Shown: in pieces, positions 21,481 to 28,262 of the stretch
How the letters are laid out: every line of letters starts with the position of its first letter
How positions within the stretch are numbered: position 1 is the first letter of the stretch
Source: DASXBA01 sp036406475
Lineage (GTDB): Bacteria; Actinomycetota; Thermoleophilia; Solirubrobacterales; Thermoleophilaceae
DNA: 28,262 bases
NCBI GenBank assembly: GCA_036406475.1
Contig: DASXBA010000064.1
Span: forward strand, 1-28,262
Direction of reading: 5' to 3'
Notes under the pieces: model-generated
Databases searched by the model: none
What the model was told of the DNA's origin: nothing
The model's input: only the letters and a program-made list of their open reading frames with translations
Program-made: the position numbers and the translations under genes

Positions 21481-22689
21481 TCATGCCTTACCGCGAGCCT
21501 CCGCGCGTCTCGCTATCCACTCGGAGCCCGGCTGGTCGGTGAGGCCGTGGGCCACGATCGAGATCACCACCGCCAGCGCGGCGATCCCGAATATCCGCTC
21601 GGCCTCGCTCGCGGCCGATGAGAGGACGAAGAGCGCGTAGGTCATCGTGGCCACGCCCTTGGGGCCGAACCAGGACATGAACGCCTTCCCGTCCACCCCC
21701 ACCTGGCGCGTCCCCGCCAGCGAGATGAAGACGGCCACCGGTCGGGCGATCACCAGCGTGAACGCCGCGATGCCCACCGCGGCCCAGCCGTCCTCGAACA
21801 GGATGTCGCTGGTGAGCAGCGCCCCGAAGACGACGAAGATCCCGAGCTTGACGAGCTCGATCACGTCCTCCGCGCGGAGCTCGAAGGACTCGCGGATGTC
21901 GGGCCGGAGGATCCCGAGCACGATCGCGCATACGAAGACCGAGATGAACCCGTTGGCCTGCGGCTGAAGCACTGCCGCCCCGTAGGCCGCGAAGGCGACC
22001 CCGAGCCCGTAGAGGGCCTTCTGGTGGGGCGTCACCTCGGCACCGAGGGCCCGGCCACGGGGAAGCAGCCGGGCGGCCAGGAGGCCCACCGCTCCGCCGG
22101 TGAGAAAGCCGAGCGACACGTCCTCGAGCACGAACCGCCACCAGACGAAGTCGTTGTCGGACTCGAGCGCGGCCGTGAACGCGAGCACGGCCGGCAGCGC
22201 CAGCCCGTCGTTGAGCCCGGACTCCAGGTTCAGCGAGTGGCGGATGAGGCGCGGCACCCGCGGGTTGGTCACGACGGAGGAGGAGAGAACCGGATCGGTG
22301 GGCGAGAGCAGCGCCCCCACGAGGAACGACTCCGTCCAGCTCAGGTCGGTCAGGCCCTTTGTGGCACAAGCGACGAGCGCGGCGGTGATCGGCATCGCCA
22401 GCACCAGCTTCAGGAACGGCAGGTGCCAGGCCGTGCGGAGCATCTCGCCCTCCACCTCGAGCCCGTCGCGGAACAGGATCACGATCAGGGCGATCACCGC
22501 CAGGTCTGTGACGAAGTCCGAGCCCGGGTCGAAGTCGAGCACCTCGAGGCCGCCGTTCCCCAGTGCGAAGCCGGCCAGGACGAACAGCGCCGTGAGTGAG
22601 AGGAAGCTGCGCCGGGCAAGCCCCGAGAGCAGCGCTCCGCCGATCAAGAGCAGCCCCAGGACGGTGAGTGGCGCCTCCAGGGAAGACAT
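21481..22689 (-). CDS. Cation/proton antiporter (CPA1, NhaP-like)
   Basis: The 402-residue membrane protein has about 12 hydrophobic helices and exchanges Na+ or K+ for protons. The ion-binding signatures of the CPA1 family are present: GALLSPTDPVLSSSVV (the T-D-P unwound helix), NLESGLNDGLALP (the E-S-x-x-N-D motif, with the proton-carrying aspartate), and SWFGPKGVATM near the C-terminal half (GPKG equals the usual GxRG position). No C-terminal nucleotide-binding (RCK) domain is attached. It is the first gene of a leftward cluster with a cupin, ccmE and ccmF, and is divergent from the GH2 gene. Potassium versus sodium preference cannot be read from sequence. Confidence 0.94.
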   Translation of the reverse strand: MSSLEAPLTVLGLLLIGGALLSGLARRSFLSLTALFVLAGFALGNGGLEVLDFDPGSDFVTDLAVIALIVILFRDGLEVEGEMLRTAWHLPFLKLVLAMPITAALVACATKGLTDLSWTESFLVGALLSPTDPVLSSSVVTNPRVPRLIRHSLNLESGLNDGLALPAVLAFTAALESDNDFVWWRFVLEDVSLGFLTGGAVGLLAARLLPRGRALGAEVTPHQKALYGLGVAFAAYGAAVLQPQANGFISVFVCAIVLGILRPDIRESFELRAEDVIELVKLGIFVVFGALLTSDILFEDGWAAVGIAAFTLVIARPVAVFISLAGTRQVGVDGKAFMSWFGPKGVATMTYALFVLSSAASEAERIFGIAALAVVISIVAHGLTDQPGSEWIARRAEARGKA

Positions 22690-22754
22690 CGATGGCTAGG
22701 TTCTCAGGTCGTCCCGCCGCAACTCCCGTGCCGATTCGACGGTTACACCCGAAG

Positions 22755-24641
22755 ATGTCTCGCAGGACTCCCATTCGGGCAGGGCTGCTGGCCCTTGCCT
22801 GCCTAGGGCTGCCAGGCGGCGCCCAGGCCGCCGTGAGCCCGCCCCATGCCTCCAGCCTCTCGAGCTCGAGCGGTTGGGAGGTGCGGAGCGAGGCGTCGGC
22901 CCCGGCCCAGCCCCAGCCGCCGCCGCCCGAGGAGTCGGCACCCGAGAGCTCGAAGCCCCGGGCGTCCATCCGGGCACACGCGACCGCGGCGTCCCCCTAC
23001 CGCCCCGTCAAGGTGCCGAGCGTCTTCGACCCGCGGGCGCTCCCGGACCTCTACCCCGGCACGGTCAAGCGCTACAAGCTTCGCTTCCGTGGCCCGGTGA
23101 CGCCCAAGGGGTTTCGCTGGCTGATCTCGTTCGGCGAGGTCCGGCGCAGCGCCAAGGTCATCCTGAACGGACACGTCATCGGCCGTAACAACGACCCCTA
23201 CACACCCTTCGCGTTCGAGGCGCGGGGACTCCGCCCGAAGCGGATGAACACGCTCGTGGTGGCGGTCGACAACCGCAAGGACCCGCGACTGCCGGAGGGC
23301 TGGTGGAACTGGGGCGGGATCGTCCGGGCGGTCAAGCTCGTCCCGCTCGGCAGGGCCTACCTGTCCGGGCTCGGGATGATGTCGCAGGTCCACTGCCGGA
23401 AGCCGGCGCGCTCGTGCAAGGCAAGCCTGCTCCTCGACGCCCGGCTCCAGCGCCGGATGGCCAAGACGATCAAGCCGGCCCTGGTGGTCCGGCTGCGCTC
23501 CCCGCGCGGCCGTGTGATCCAGAAGACGTTCAAGCTCCCGCGCCAGCGCTCCCACGACCGGCACCTGCAGCTCAAGCTCAAGATCCCGGCGCCCGAGCTC
23601 TGGTCGCCCGCCCACCCGCGCCTCTACAAGACGCGGCTCACGCTCTGGAACAACGGCCGGGTCGAGCAGCGCATCAGGGACCACGTCGGGCTTCGCGCGG
23701 TCACGGTCAAGCGCGGACACCTCTACCTGAACAACCGCCCTCTCCAGCTACGCGGCGCGGCGATCCACGAGGACATGCCCGGCGACGGCGCGGCGCTCAG
23801 CCGCGACGACATCAACCGAATCGTCGGCGACCTCAAGGACCTCGGGGCGAACGTCACCCGCGCGCACTACCTGCTGGACGAGCGCCTCCTCGATCGCTTC
23901 GACCGCGAGGGCATCATGGTCTGGAACGAGGCGCCGGTCTGGCAGCGCGACACCCTCCTGCGCTACCCGTCGCAGCGCAAGCGCGCCTGGCTCACCGTGC
24001 GCCGCACGGTCAAGGCGGCCCGGAGCCATCCGTCGGTGATCACCCACTCGGTGGCGAACGAGCTGGCCTTCAGCCCGGATGCCCACCCGACAACCGCGCG
24101 CTACCTGACCGTGGCGGCCAAGTACGCCCGGCAGCTCGACCCGACGCTGCCGATCTCGCTCGACATCAAGACACGGACGACGCTCACCGAGGAGTTCGCC
24201 TACCGCAGCTTCGACATGATCGGGCTCAACCAGTACTTCGGTTGGTACAGCTGGGTGCCGAACTTCGATGACCTTGAGCCCTTCATCTCGCAGATGCACG
24301 ACTACTACCCGAGCAAGGCGCTCGTGATGACCGAGTTCGGGGCGGAGGGGGTTCCCGAGTTCGCCAACTTCCCCGCGGACAAGAAGGGCGGCTACCTGTT
24401 CCAGGCCGACCACGCCGGCCGCACCCTGAACGTGGTCGACCGCTCGCCCTATCTGTCAGGCGCGATCTACTGGACGCTGCGCGAGTTCGAGATCTATCCC
24501 GGCTGGGGCGGCGGCGCCCCGCGGCCCACCCGGCGCAACACACGCCACCACAAGGGCCTGATCACCTACCACGGCGTGAAGAAGCCGGCCTGGAACGTGG
24601 TGCACGAGCACTTCGCGCGGACCCCGCTCTACCGGCCCTAG
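22755..24641 (+). CDS. Secreted glycoside hydrolase family 2 enzyme
   Basis: The 628-residue protein has a signal peptide (MSRRTPIRAGLLALACLGLPGGAQAA) and a Pro/Ser/Glu-rich linker to about residue 80. The GH2 layout follows: an N-terminal sugar-binding jelly roll (ending about 200, with EGWWNWGGI), an Ig-like middle domain (about 205-315), and a TIM barrel. The barrel carries the acid/base pair N435-E436 in HSVANE and the nucleophile E527 in MTEFGAEG. The family includes beta-galactosidases, glucuronidases and mannosidases; the glycan specificity is unknown. ATG at 22755 was chosen over 22692 or 22668 because it gives a clean signal peptide. A secreted lipase gene follows within 63 bp. Confidence 0.93.
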   Translation: MSRRTPIRAGLLALACLGLPGGAQAAVSPPHASSLSSSSGWEVRSEASAPAQPQPPPPEESAPESSKPRASIRAHATAASPYRPVKVPSVFDPRALPDLYPGTVKRYKLRFRGPVTPKGFRWLISFGEVRRSAKVILNGHVIGRNNDPYTPFAFEARGLRPKRMNTLVVAVDNRKDPRLPEGWWNWGGIVRAVKLVPLGRAYLSGLGMMSQVHCRKPARSCKASLLLDARLQRRMAKTIKPALVVRLRSPRGRVIQKTFKLPRQRSHDRHLQLKLKIPAPELWSPAHPRLYKTRLTLWNNGRVEQRIRDHVGLRAVTVKRGHLYLNNRPLQLRGAAIHEDMPGDGAALSRDDINRIVGDLKDLGANVTRAHYLLDERLLDRFDREGIMVWNEAPVWQRDTLLRYPSQRKRAWLTVRRTVKAARSHPSVITHSVANELAFSPDAHPTTARYLTVAAKYARQLDPTLPISLDIKTRTTLTEEFAYRSFDMIGLNQYFGWYSWVPNFDDLEPFISQMHDYYPSKALVMTEFGAEGVPEFANFPADKKGGYLFQADHAGRTLNVVDRSPYLSGAIYWTLREFEIYPGWGGGAPRPTRRNTRHHKGLITYHGVKKPAWNVVHEHFARTPLYRP

Positions 24642-24704
24642 GGACCGTCTCCAGCGCCCGCCCGATTGCTACGGCGCGGTAGGCTCCCCATGGGGAGGTT
24701 GGAG

Positions 24705-25571
24705 ATGCGGGCGCGAGCGGCCATGGCGGCGGTCCTCATCCTGGCGGCGCTGGGAAGCTCGGCGCCTGCCTCCGCGGCGGCGCCCGGAGACCAGTCGCCG
24801 CCGGGCGCCAACGACTGGTCCTGCCGCCCGACCGCCGCCCATCCCAACCCGGTCGTGCTCGTGCACGGCCTGGGGGCGACGATGAGCGAGAACTGGAGCC
24901 AGATGTCACCGCTCCTGGCGGCTCGCGGCTACTGCGTCTTCGCCCTCACCTACGGGCGCGACCCGCGGGCCCCCTGGTTCGGCGGCGCCGTGCCCATGGA
25001 ACAGAGCTCGCAGGAGCTCGCGGCCTTCGTCGACCGCGTCCTCGCGGCGACGGGCGCCGGGAAGGTAGACATCGTCGGCCACTCCGAGGGCAGCCTGATG
25101 CCGGACTGGTACGTCAAGTTCCTGGGCGGCGCCGCGCACGTGGACCGCTACGTCGGCATCACCCCGCTCTGGGACGGCACCAACCTGGCCCAGGCCGGGA
25201 CGCTGTGCGACGTGGGCAGGCCGAGCGGCGCCTGCCAGGCGGTGACCGGCGCGGTGGCGAGCTACTGCGGCTCCTGCCCCGAGTTCATCCGCGGCTCCGA
25301 CTTCCTCGCGAAGCTGAACGACGGCGGCGCCGCTGTGCCCGGCGTGAAGTACACGATGCTGATGACGCGCCACGACGAGCTCGTCGTCCCCTACACGAGC
25401 GGCATCCTCGACGGGGCCACCAACATCGTCGTTCAGGACCAGTGCCCGAAGGACTACGCCGGCCACGCCTGGATGGCGTTCGACCCGGTCACCCAGCAGG
25501 ACGTGCTGAACGCGCTCGATCCTGGGCACGCCCAGGCGCCGCCCTGCAGTCTCGTGCTGCCTCCGCTCTAG
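24705..25571 (+). CDS. Secreted alpha/beta-hydrolase lipase
   Basis: The 288-residue precursor has a signal peptide (MRARAAMAAVLILAALGSSAPASAA). The hydrolase fold follows, with the oxyanion region VVLVHGLGA (about residues 50-58). The nucleophile is S127 in GHSEGS, the likely acid D224 in TRHDELVVPY, and the likely histidine H254 in YAGHAWMAFD. Several cysteines (C40, C77, C169, C177, C188, C191, C247) suggest disulfides in the exported enzyme. The pattern matches the bacterial class of lipases resembling Streptomyces LipA/EstA that act on triacylglycerols or esters. GGGGAGG sits 6 nt before ATG at 24705. It ends in CTAG, shared with the next gene's stop. Confidence 0.92.
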   Translation: MRARAAMAAVLILAALGSSAPASAAAPGDQSPPGANDWSCRPTAAHPNPVVLVHGLGATMSENWSQMSPLLAARGYCVFALTYGRDPRAPWFGGAVPMEQSSQELAAFVDRVLAATGAGKVDIVGHSEGSLMPDWYVKFLGGAAHVDRYVGITPLWDGTNLAQAGTLCDVGRPSGACQAVTGAVASYCGSCPEFIRGSDFLAKLNDGGAAVPGVKYTMLMTRHDELVVPYTSGILDGATNIVVQDQCPKDYAGHAWMAFDPVTQQDVLNALDPGHAQAPPCSLVLPPL

Positions 25572-28240
25572 CGCGGCAGGCTGCGGGTGAGCTGGACCGT
25601 CTGCTGGAACGTCGGCCGGTTCTGCAGCGGGAAGTTGGGCACGTCGATGGCGGCCGCGACCGTGAAGCGGTTCATGTCCCAGCAGAGCGCCTGCGCGTTC
25701 GAGGCGCAGTCGCTCGCGTGGCCGTAGAGGTCGTTGTGGCTGACGCTGAGCGCGCTCAGGAGCGCGTTCCGGATCAGCTTGCGGCAGCGCTTCTTCGAAC
25801 CCCGGCCGCAGTAGGAGCGTGACCAGCCGCCCTTGACGCGGGCCTTGCCGAAGAGCTTGCGCAGGTCCTTGTTCACGTAGCCCCACCATCCCGAGTAGAA
25901 GTCGGGAGCGGCCGCCGTGGAGCCGCCGACGCCGTTCGAGCCGGTGGGGAGCACCGCGGTGAGCCGGCTGGTCACGGTCGGCCCGAGCACGCGCCCGAAC
26001 TCGGCCTGCACGAGCCGCGGCCAGAACGCGTCCATCAGCGTGACCGCGTCGTCGTCGTCATAGCGGCCGTTCTTGTCGAGGTCGCGGCGGTGGGACCCTC
26101 TCGAGCGCCAGCGCTTCAGGATCGCGATCGCGTTCCTCAGCCGCGCGTCCTTTGGCTTGCCGATCGCCTTGAGGAGGATCCTCAGGTCGCGCATGCGGAT
26201 GTCCTCGGTCGCGGCCTCCTCCATCGACTGCACCAGCTGCGCGATCCCCATCTTGCGCCCGCCGCGAATGTCGTGGCGCACGTGGTCGGCGATCATCTGC
26301 TGGCGCTGGAGCGGCCCGTACGCGAACTCGGCGTCGGAGGCGGCCCAGCCCCGCGCCTGCTTGTTGTTCCACGACACGAGGTAGGTCTGGTCGGTCGCGT
26401 GCGGGCGCTTGTTGAGCGACACCGTCGACATCGTGTGCAGGTCCACGTCGTAGTGCTTCCAGTCGTAGCGGCCGGTGCCGAGGATCGGGAAGTCGGGCGA
26501 GGTCTTCTTGGCGCGCTGCGGGTACCAGCCGGAGAGCTGGTAGGCGATGTGCTTCGAGTCGATGTAGCCCCAGTTGAAGGCGAAGTTGATCCCGCCGACC
26601 GCCCGGCGGAAGGACTCGGGGTCGTGCACGAAGCCCGGATCGTTGAGCCGGAAGAAGCCGATCGCGCTGTCGGCCTCGTGGAAGTAGGTCGTGCGCGCGG
26701 TGACGAAGGCGACCTTCTTGTGATTCACCTTCCCGCGCGCGTAGACGATGCCGTGCACCGTCCGGTAGACGGTCAGAGTCTCCGAGCCGTCGGGCGTTGA
26801 GTCGACCAGGTTCGAGTGCCAGGCGTTGGAGCGCGTCAGCTTCTCCATCGGCAGGCAGCGGTTCTTCCACTTGTAGTGGAAGTCGTCCTTGCAGAGGACC
26901 TCGGCGAACGTGTCGACGTTGTCCGAGCCGGCCGTGGTGGCGCTCCAGGCGTAGTCGCGTCCGTGGCCGAGCTGGACCATCAGGTTCACGCCCGGGAAGG
27001 AAGCGCCGCGGGCGTCGAAGCCGGGCCCGTGGAGGTCCTCCTCCATCAAGATCTGGGGCACGTAGTAGCCCACCTGCGGGCCGAGCACGCCGAGCGGATG
27101 GCCCGTCTTCGAGCGGCGGGCGCTCACCATCTCCCAGTTGGAGGCGTGCGGCGCCTGGAGCGAGCGGAACAGCCGCGCGCCCACCGAGCCGTCGCTGCGG
27201 GAGCTGGCGCCCACCGGGCCGGCCGGCGGCGTGAAGCGCACGGAGTTCTTGTCGGGCAGCGCGAGCCCGCGCTTCGACAGGGCCGCGCCGAGCTCGTAGG
27301 GGAAGCGCTTCTTGAGGATCGTGTTGGCCGTCTCCGGGTCGTCCTTGCGGCGGAAGTCGCGCCACGACGCCCGGCCCTTGCGCCTGCCGAACTTCTTCTC
27401 GAGCGACTTGAGCAGCAAGGCGGAGCGCAGCTCGAGCCCGCCGCCCTTGCCGAAGATGCCGCCGATCAGCGACGCCTCGGCGATCACGTCGGTGCCCTTC
27501 CAGGGCTGCGGCAGCTTGCCCAGCGCGGCGTACTCGGAGGGCAGCTTGGTCGGGTTCGTCTTCGTCTGCTGGACGTAGGCGTTGATGCCGGCGACGAAGT
27601 CGCTCAGGTTCTGCACCAGCTCGGTGCCCAGCGCACCGTAGACCTTGGGCGCCAGGTCGATCTGCTTCTGGAGGTCGGCCTCGGTGTAGGGCGCGATCGA
27701 CCACTGCGTCCGGTCCATCTCGCGGTTGCCGGCCGAGCCGCCCACGAACGACGACAGCTCCGCGCGGCCGGTGTGCCGCAGGACGTCCATGAGGAAGAGC
27801 CGGTCCTCGGCCCCCGCGTAACCGGCGCCGAACTCGACGTCGCCGCGCGTGTTGCCGTAGACGTGCGGCACGCCCCAGTTGTCGCGCTGGATCGTCACGC
27901 CCGGGCGCGGCGTCTCGGTCCGCTCCACGTCGCCCGGCCGCACCCCGAAGGTCGCGTCCTTGTAGAACTTTCCGATGTCGGAGTCGACGAGGCCCGGCGA
28001 GGCGTAGAGCAGGTTCTCGTAGAGCGGCTGCTGGTCGGCCCAGTGCTTGGGCCGCTTGCCGAGTGCCTCGAACTGGGCGAGGTCGAGCGCGTTGTCCCCT
28101 CCCTGCTCACCGGGCGGCAGCACGTTGCGGAAGCCACCGGCGTCGTTGGTGCCGTACGGCTGAACGGCAGCCATGGCGCTCGGCGCACCGACAAGCGCCA
28201 GCGCCGCCGCGATCACCCCTGCCGCAGCTCTCCTCCGCAT
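25568..28240 (-). CDS. Secreted penicillin G acylase-like hydrolase (S45, Ntn family)
   Basis: The 890-residue precursor has a signal peptide (MRRRAAAGVIAAALALVGAPSAMAA) and should be matured by self-cleavage into two chains. The probable catalytic Ser is S367 in HASNW, the start of the beta chain. Downstream is GPQVGYYVPQIL... DLHGPGFDARG, which aligns closely with the E. coli penicillin G acylase beta chain. The oxyanion Asn region is seen as NFAFNWGYIDSKHIAYQLSGWYP. Members hydrolyse amide bonds such as beta-lactam side chains, homoserine lactones or polyamines. An unusual N-terminal stretch of about 110 residues precedes the usual start region (VTIQRDNWGVPHVYG). Its stop overlaps that of the lipase gene. 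Confidence 0.93.
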   Translation of the reverse strand: MRRRAAAGVIAAALALVGAPSAMAAVQPYGTNDAGGFRNVLPPGEQGGDNALDLAQFEALGKRPKHWADQQPLYENLLYASPGLVDSDIGKFYKDATFGVRPGDVERTETPRPGVTIQRDNWGVPHVYGNTRGDVEFGAGYAGAEDRLFLMDVLRHTGRAELSSFVGGSAGNREMDRTQWSIAPYTEADLQKQIDLAPKVYGALGTELVQNLSDFVAGINAYVQQTKTNPTKLPSEYAALGKLPQPWKGTDVIAEASLIGGIFGKGGGLELRSALLLKSLEKKFGRRKGRASWRDFRRKDDPETANTILKKRFPYELGAALSKRGLALPDKNSVRFTPPAGPVGASSRSDGSVGARLFRSLQAPHASNWEMVSARRSKTGHPLGVLGPQVGYYVPQILMEEDLHGPGFDARGASFPGVNLMVQLGHGRDYAWSATTAGSDNVDTFAEVLCKDDFHYKWKNRCLPMEKLTRSNAWHSNLVDSTPDGSETLTVYRTVHGIVYARGKVNHKKVAFVTARTTYFHEADSAIGFFRLNDPGFVHDPESFRRAVGGINFAFNWGYIDSKHIAYQLSGWYPQRAKKTSPDFPILGTGRYDWKHYDVDLHTMSTVSLNKRPHATDQTYLVSWNNKQARGWAASDAEFAYGPLQRQQMIADHVRHDIRGGRKMGIAQLVQSMEEAATEDIRMRDLRILLKAIGKPKDARLRNAIAILKRWRSRGSHRRDLDKNGRYDDDDAVTLMDAFWPRLVQAEFGRVLGPTVTSRLTAVLPTGSNGVGGSTAAAPDFYSGWWGYVNKDLRKLFGKARVKGGWSRSYCGRGSKKRCRKLIRNALLSALSVSHNDLYGHASDCASNAQALCWDMNRFTVAAAIDVPNFPLQNRPTFQQTVQLTRSLPR

Positions 28241-28262
28241 GGTGGCGGGAAAGCTACCCGAG

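Overview
The window is very GC-rich, dense, and reads as chromosomal DNA of a high-GC actinobacterium, most likely the Thermoleophilia/Solirubrobacterales lineage. The reasons are: GC-saturated third codon positions, many GTG starts, a LexA gene under a Gram-positive type SOS box, a putative F420-type deazaflavin oxidoreductase, an actinobacterial-style ydaO (c-di-AMP) riboswitch, a Cys-type CcmE, and secreted proteins with lysine-rich tails. The lineage call is inference. I see no insertion sequence, prophage or CRISPR array.

Layout. 1-3.5 kb: 3' end of an M28-type peptidase, a secreted propeller-like protein with a lysine-rich tail, a divergent TetR/cupin pair around a palindrome, and a SnoaL-like protein. 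3.5-6 kb: type I glutamine synthetase, an HxlR regulator and a cysteine-free AhpD/CMD-fold protein with a palindromic operator candidate. 6-7.6 kb: a c-di-AMP riboswitch leading into a tiny membrane protein, a membrane-anchored cytochrome c, and a zinc-finger/HNH-repeat protein. 7.6-10.9 kb: fdhD, RNase P RNA, an O-methyltransferase, then lexA translationally coupled to a 63-residue zinc ribbon protein, with a perfect SOS box. A tRNA-Leu(GAG) follows on the + strand. 11-15.2 kb: an MFS exporter with a SpoIIAA-like partner, a deazaflavin oxidoreductase, a three-gene leftward operon (hypothetical, cupin, DUF1801) and a divergent lipoprotein; a second perfect SOS box lies between these last two. 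15.2-18 kb: tldD-tldE. 18-22.7 kb: leftward cluster of cation/proton antiporter, cupin, ccmE, ccmF, a CcmI-like protein and secG. 22.7-28.2 kb: three exported hydrolases (GH2 glycosidase, lipase, penicillin G acylase-like).

How the parts fit. Several genes serve c-type cytochrome and redox enzyme maturation (ccmE, ccmF, CcmI-like, fdhD, anchored cytochrome c). Two LexA boxes tie lexA plus its zinc ribbon partner, and a lipoprotein and/or hypothetical operon, to the DNA damage response. The c-di-AMP riboswitch controls an uncharacterised single-span membrane protein; this is the most promising unexplored unit in the window.
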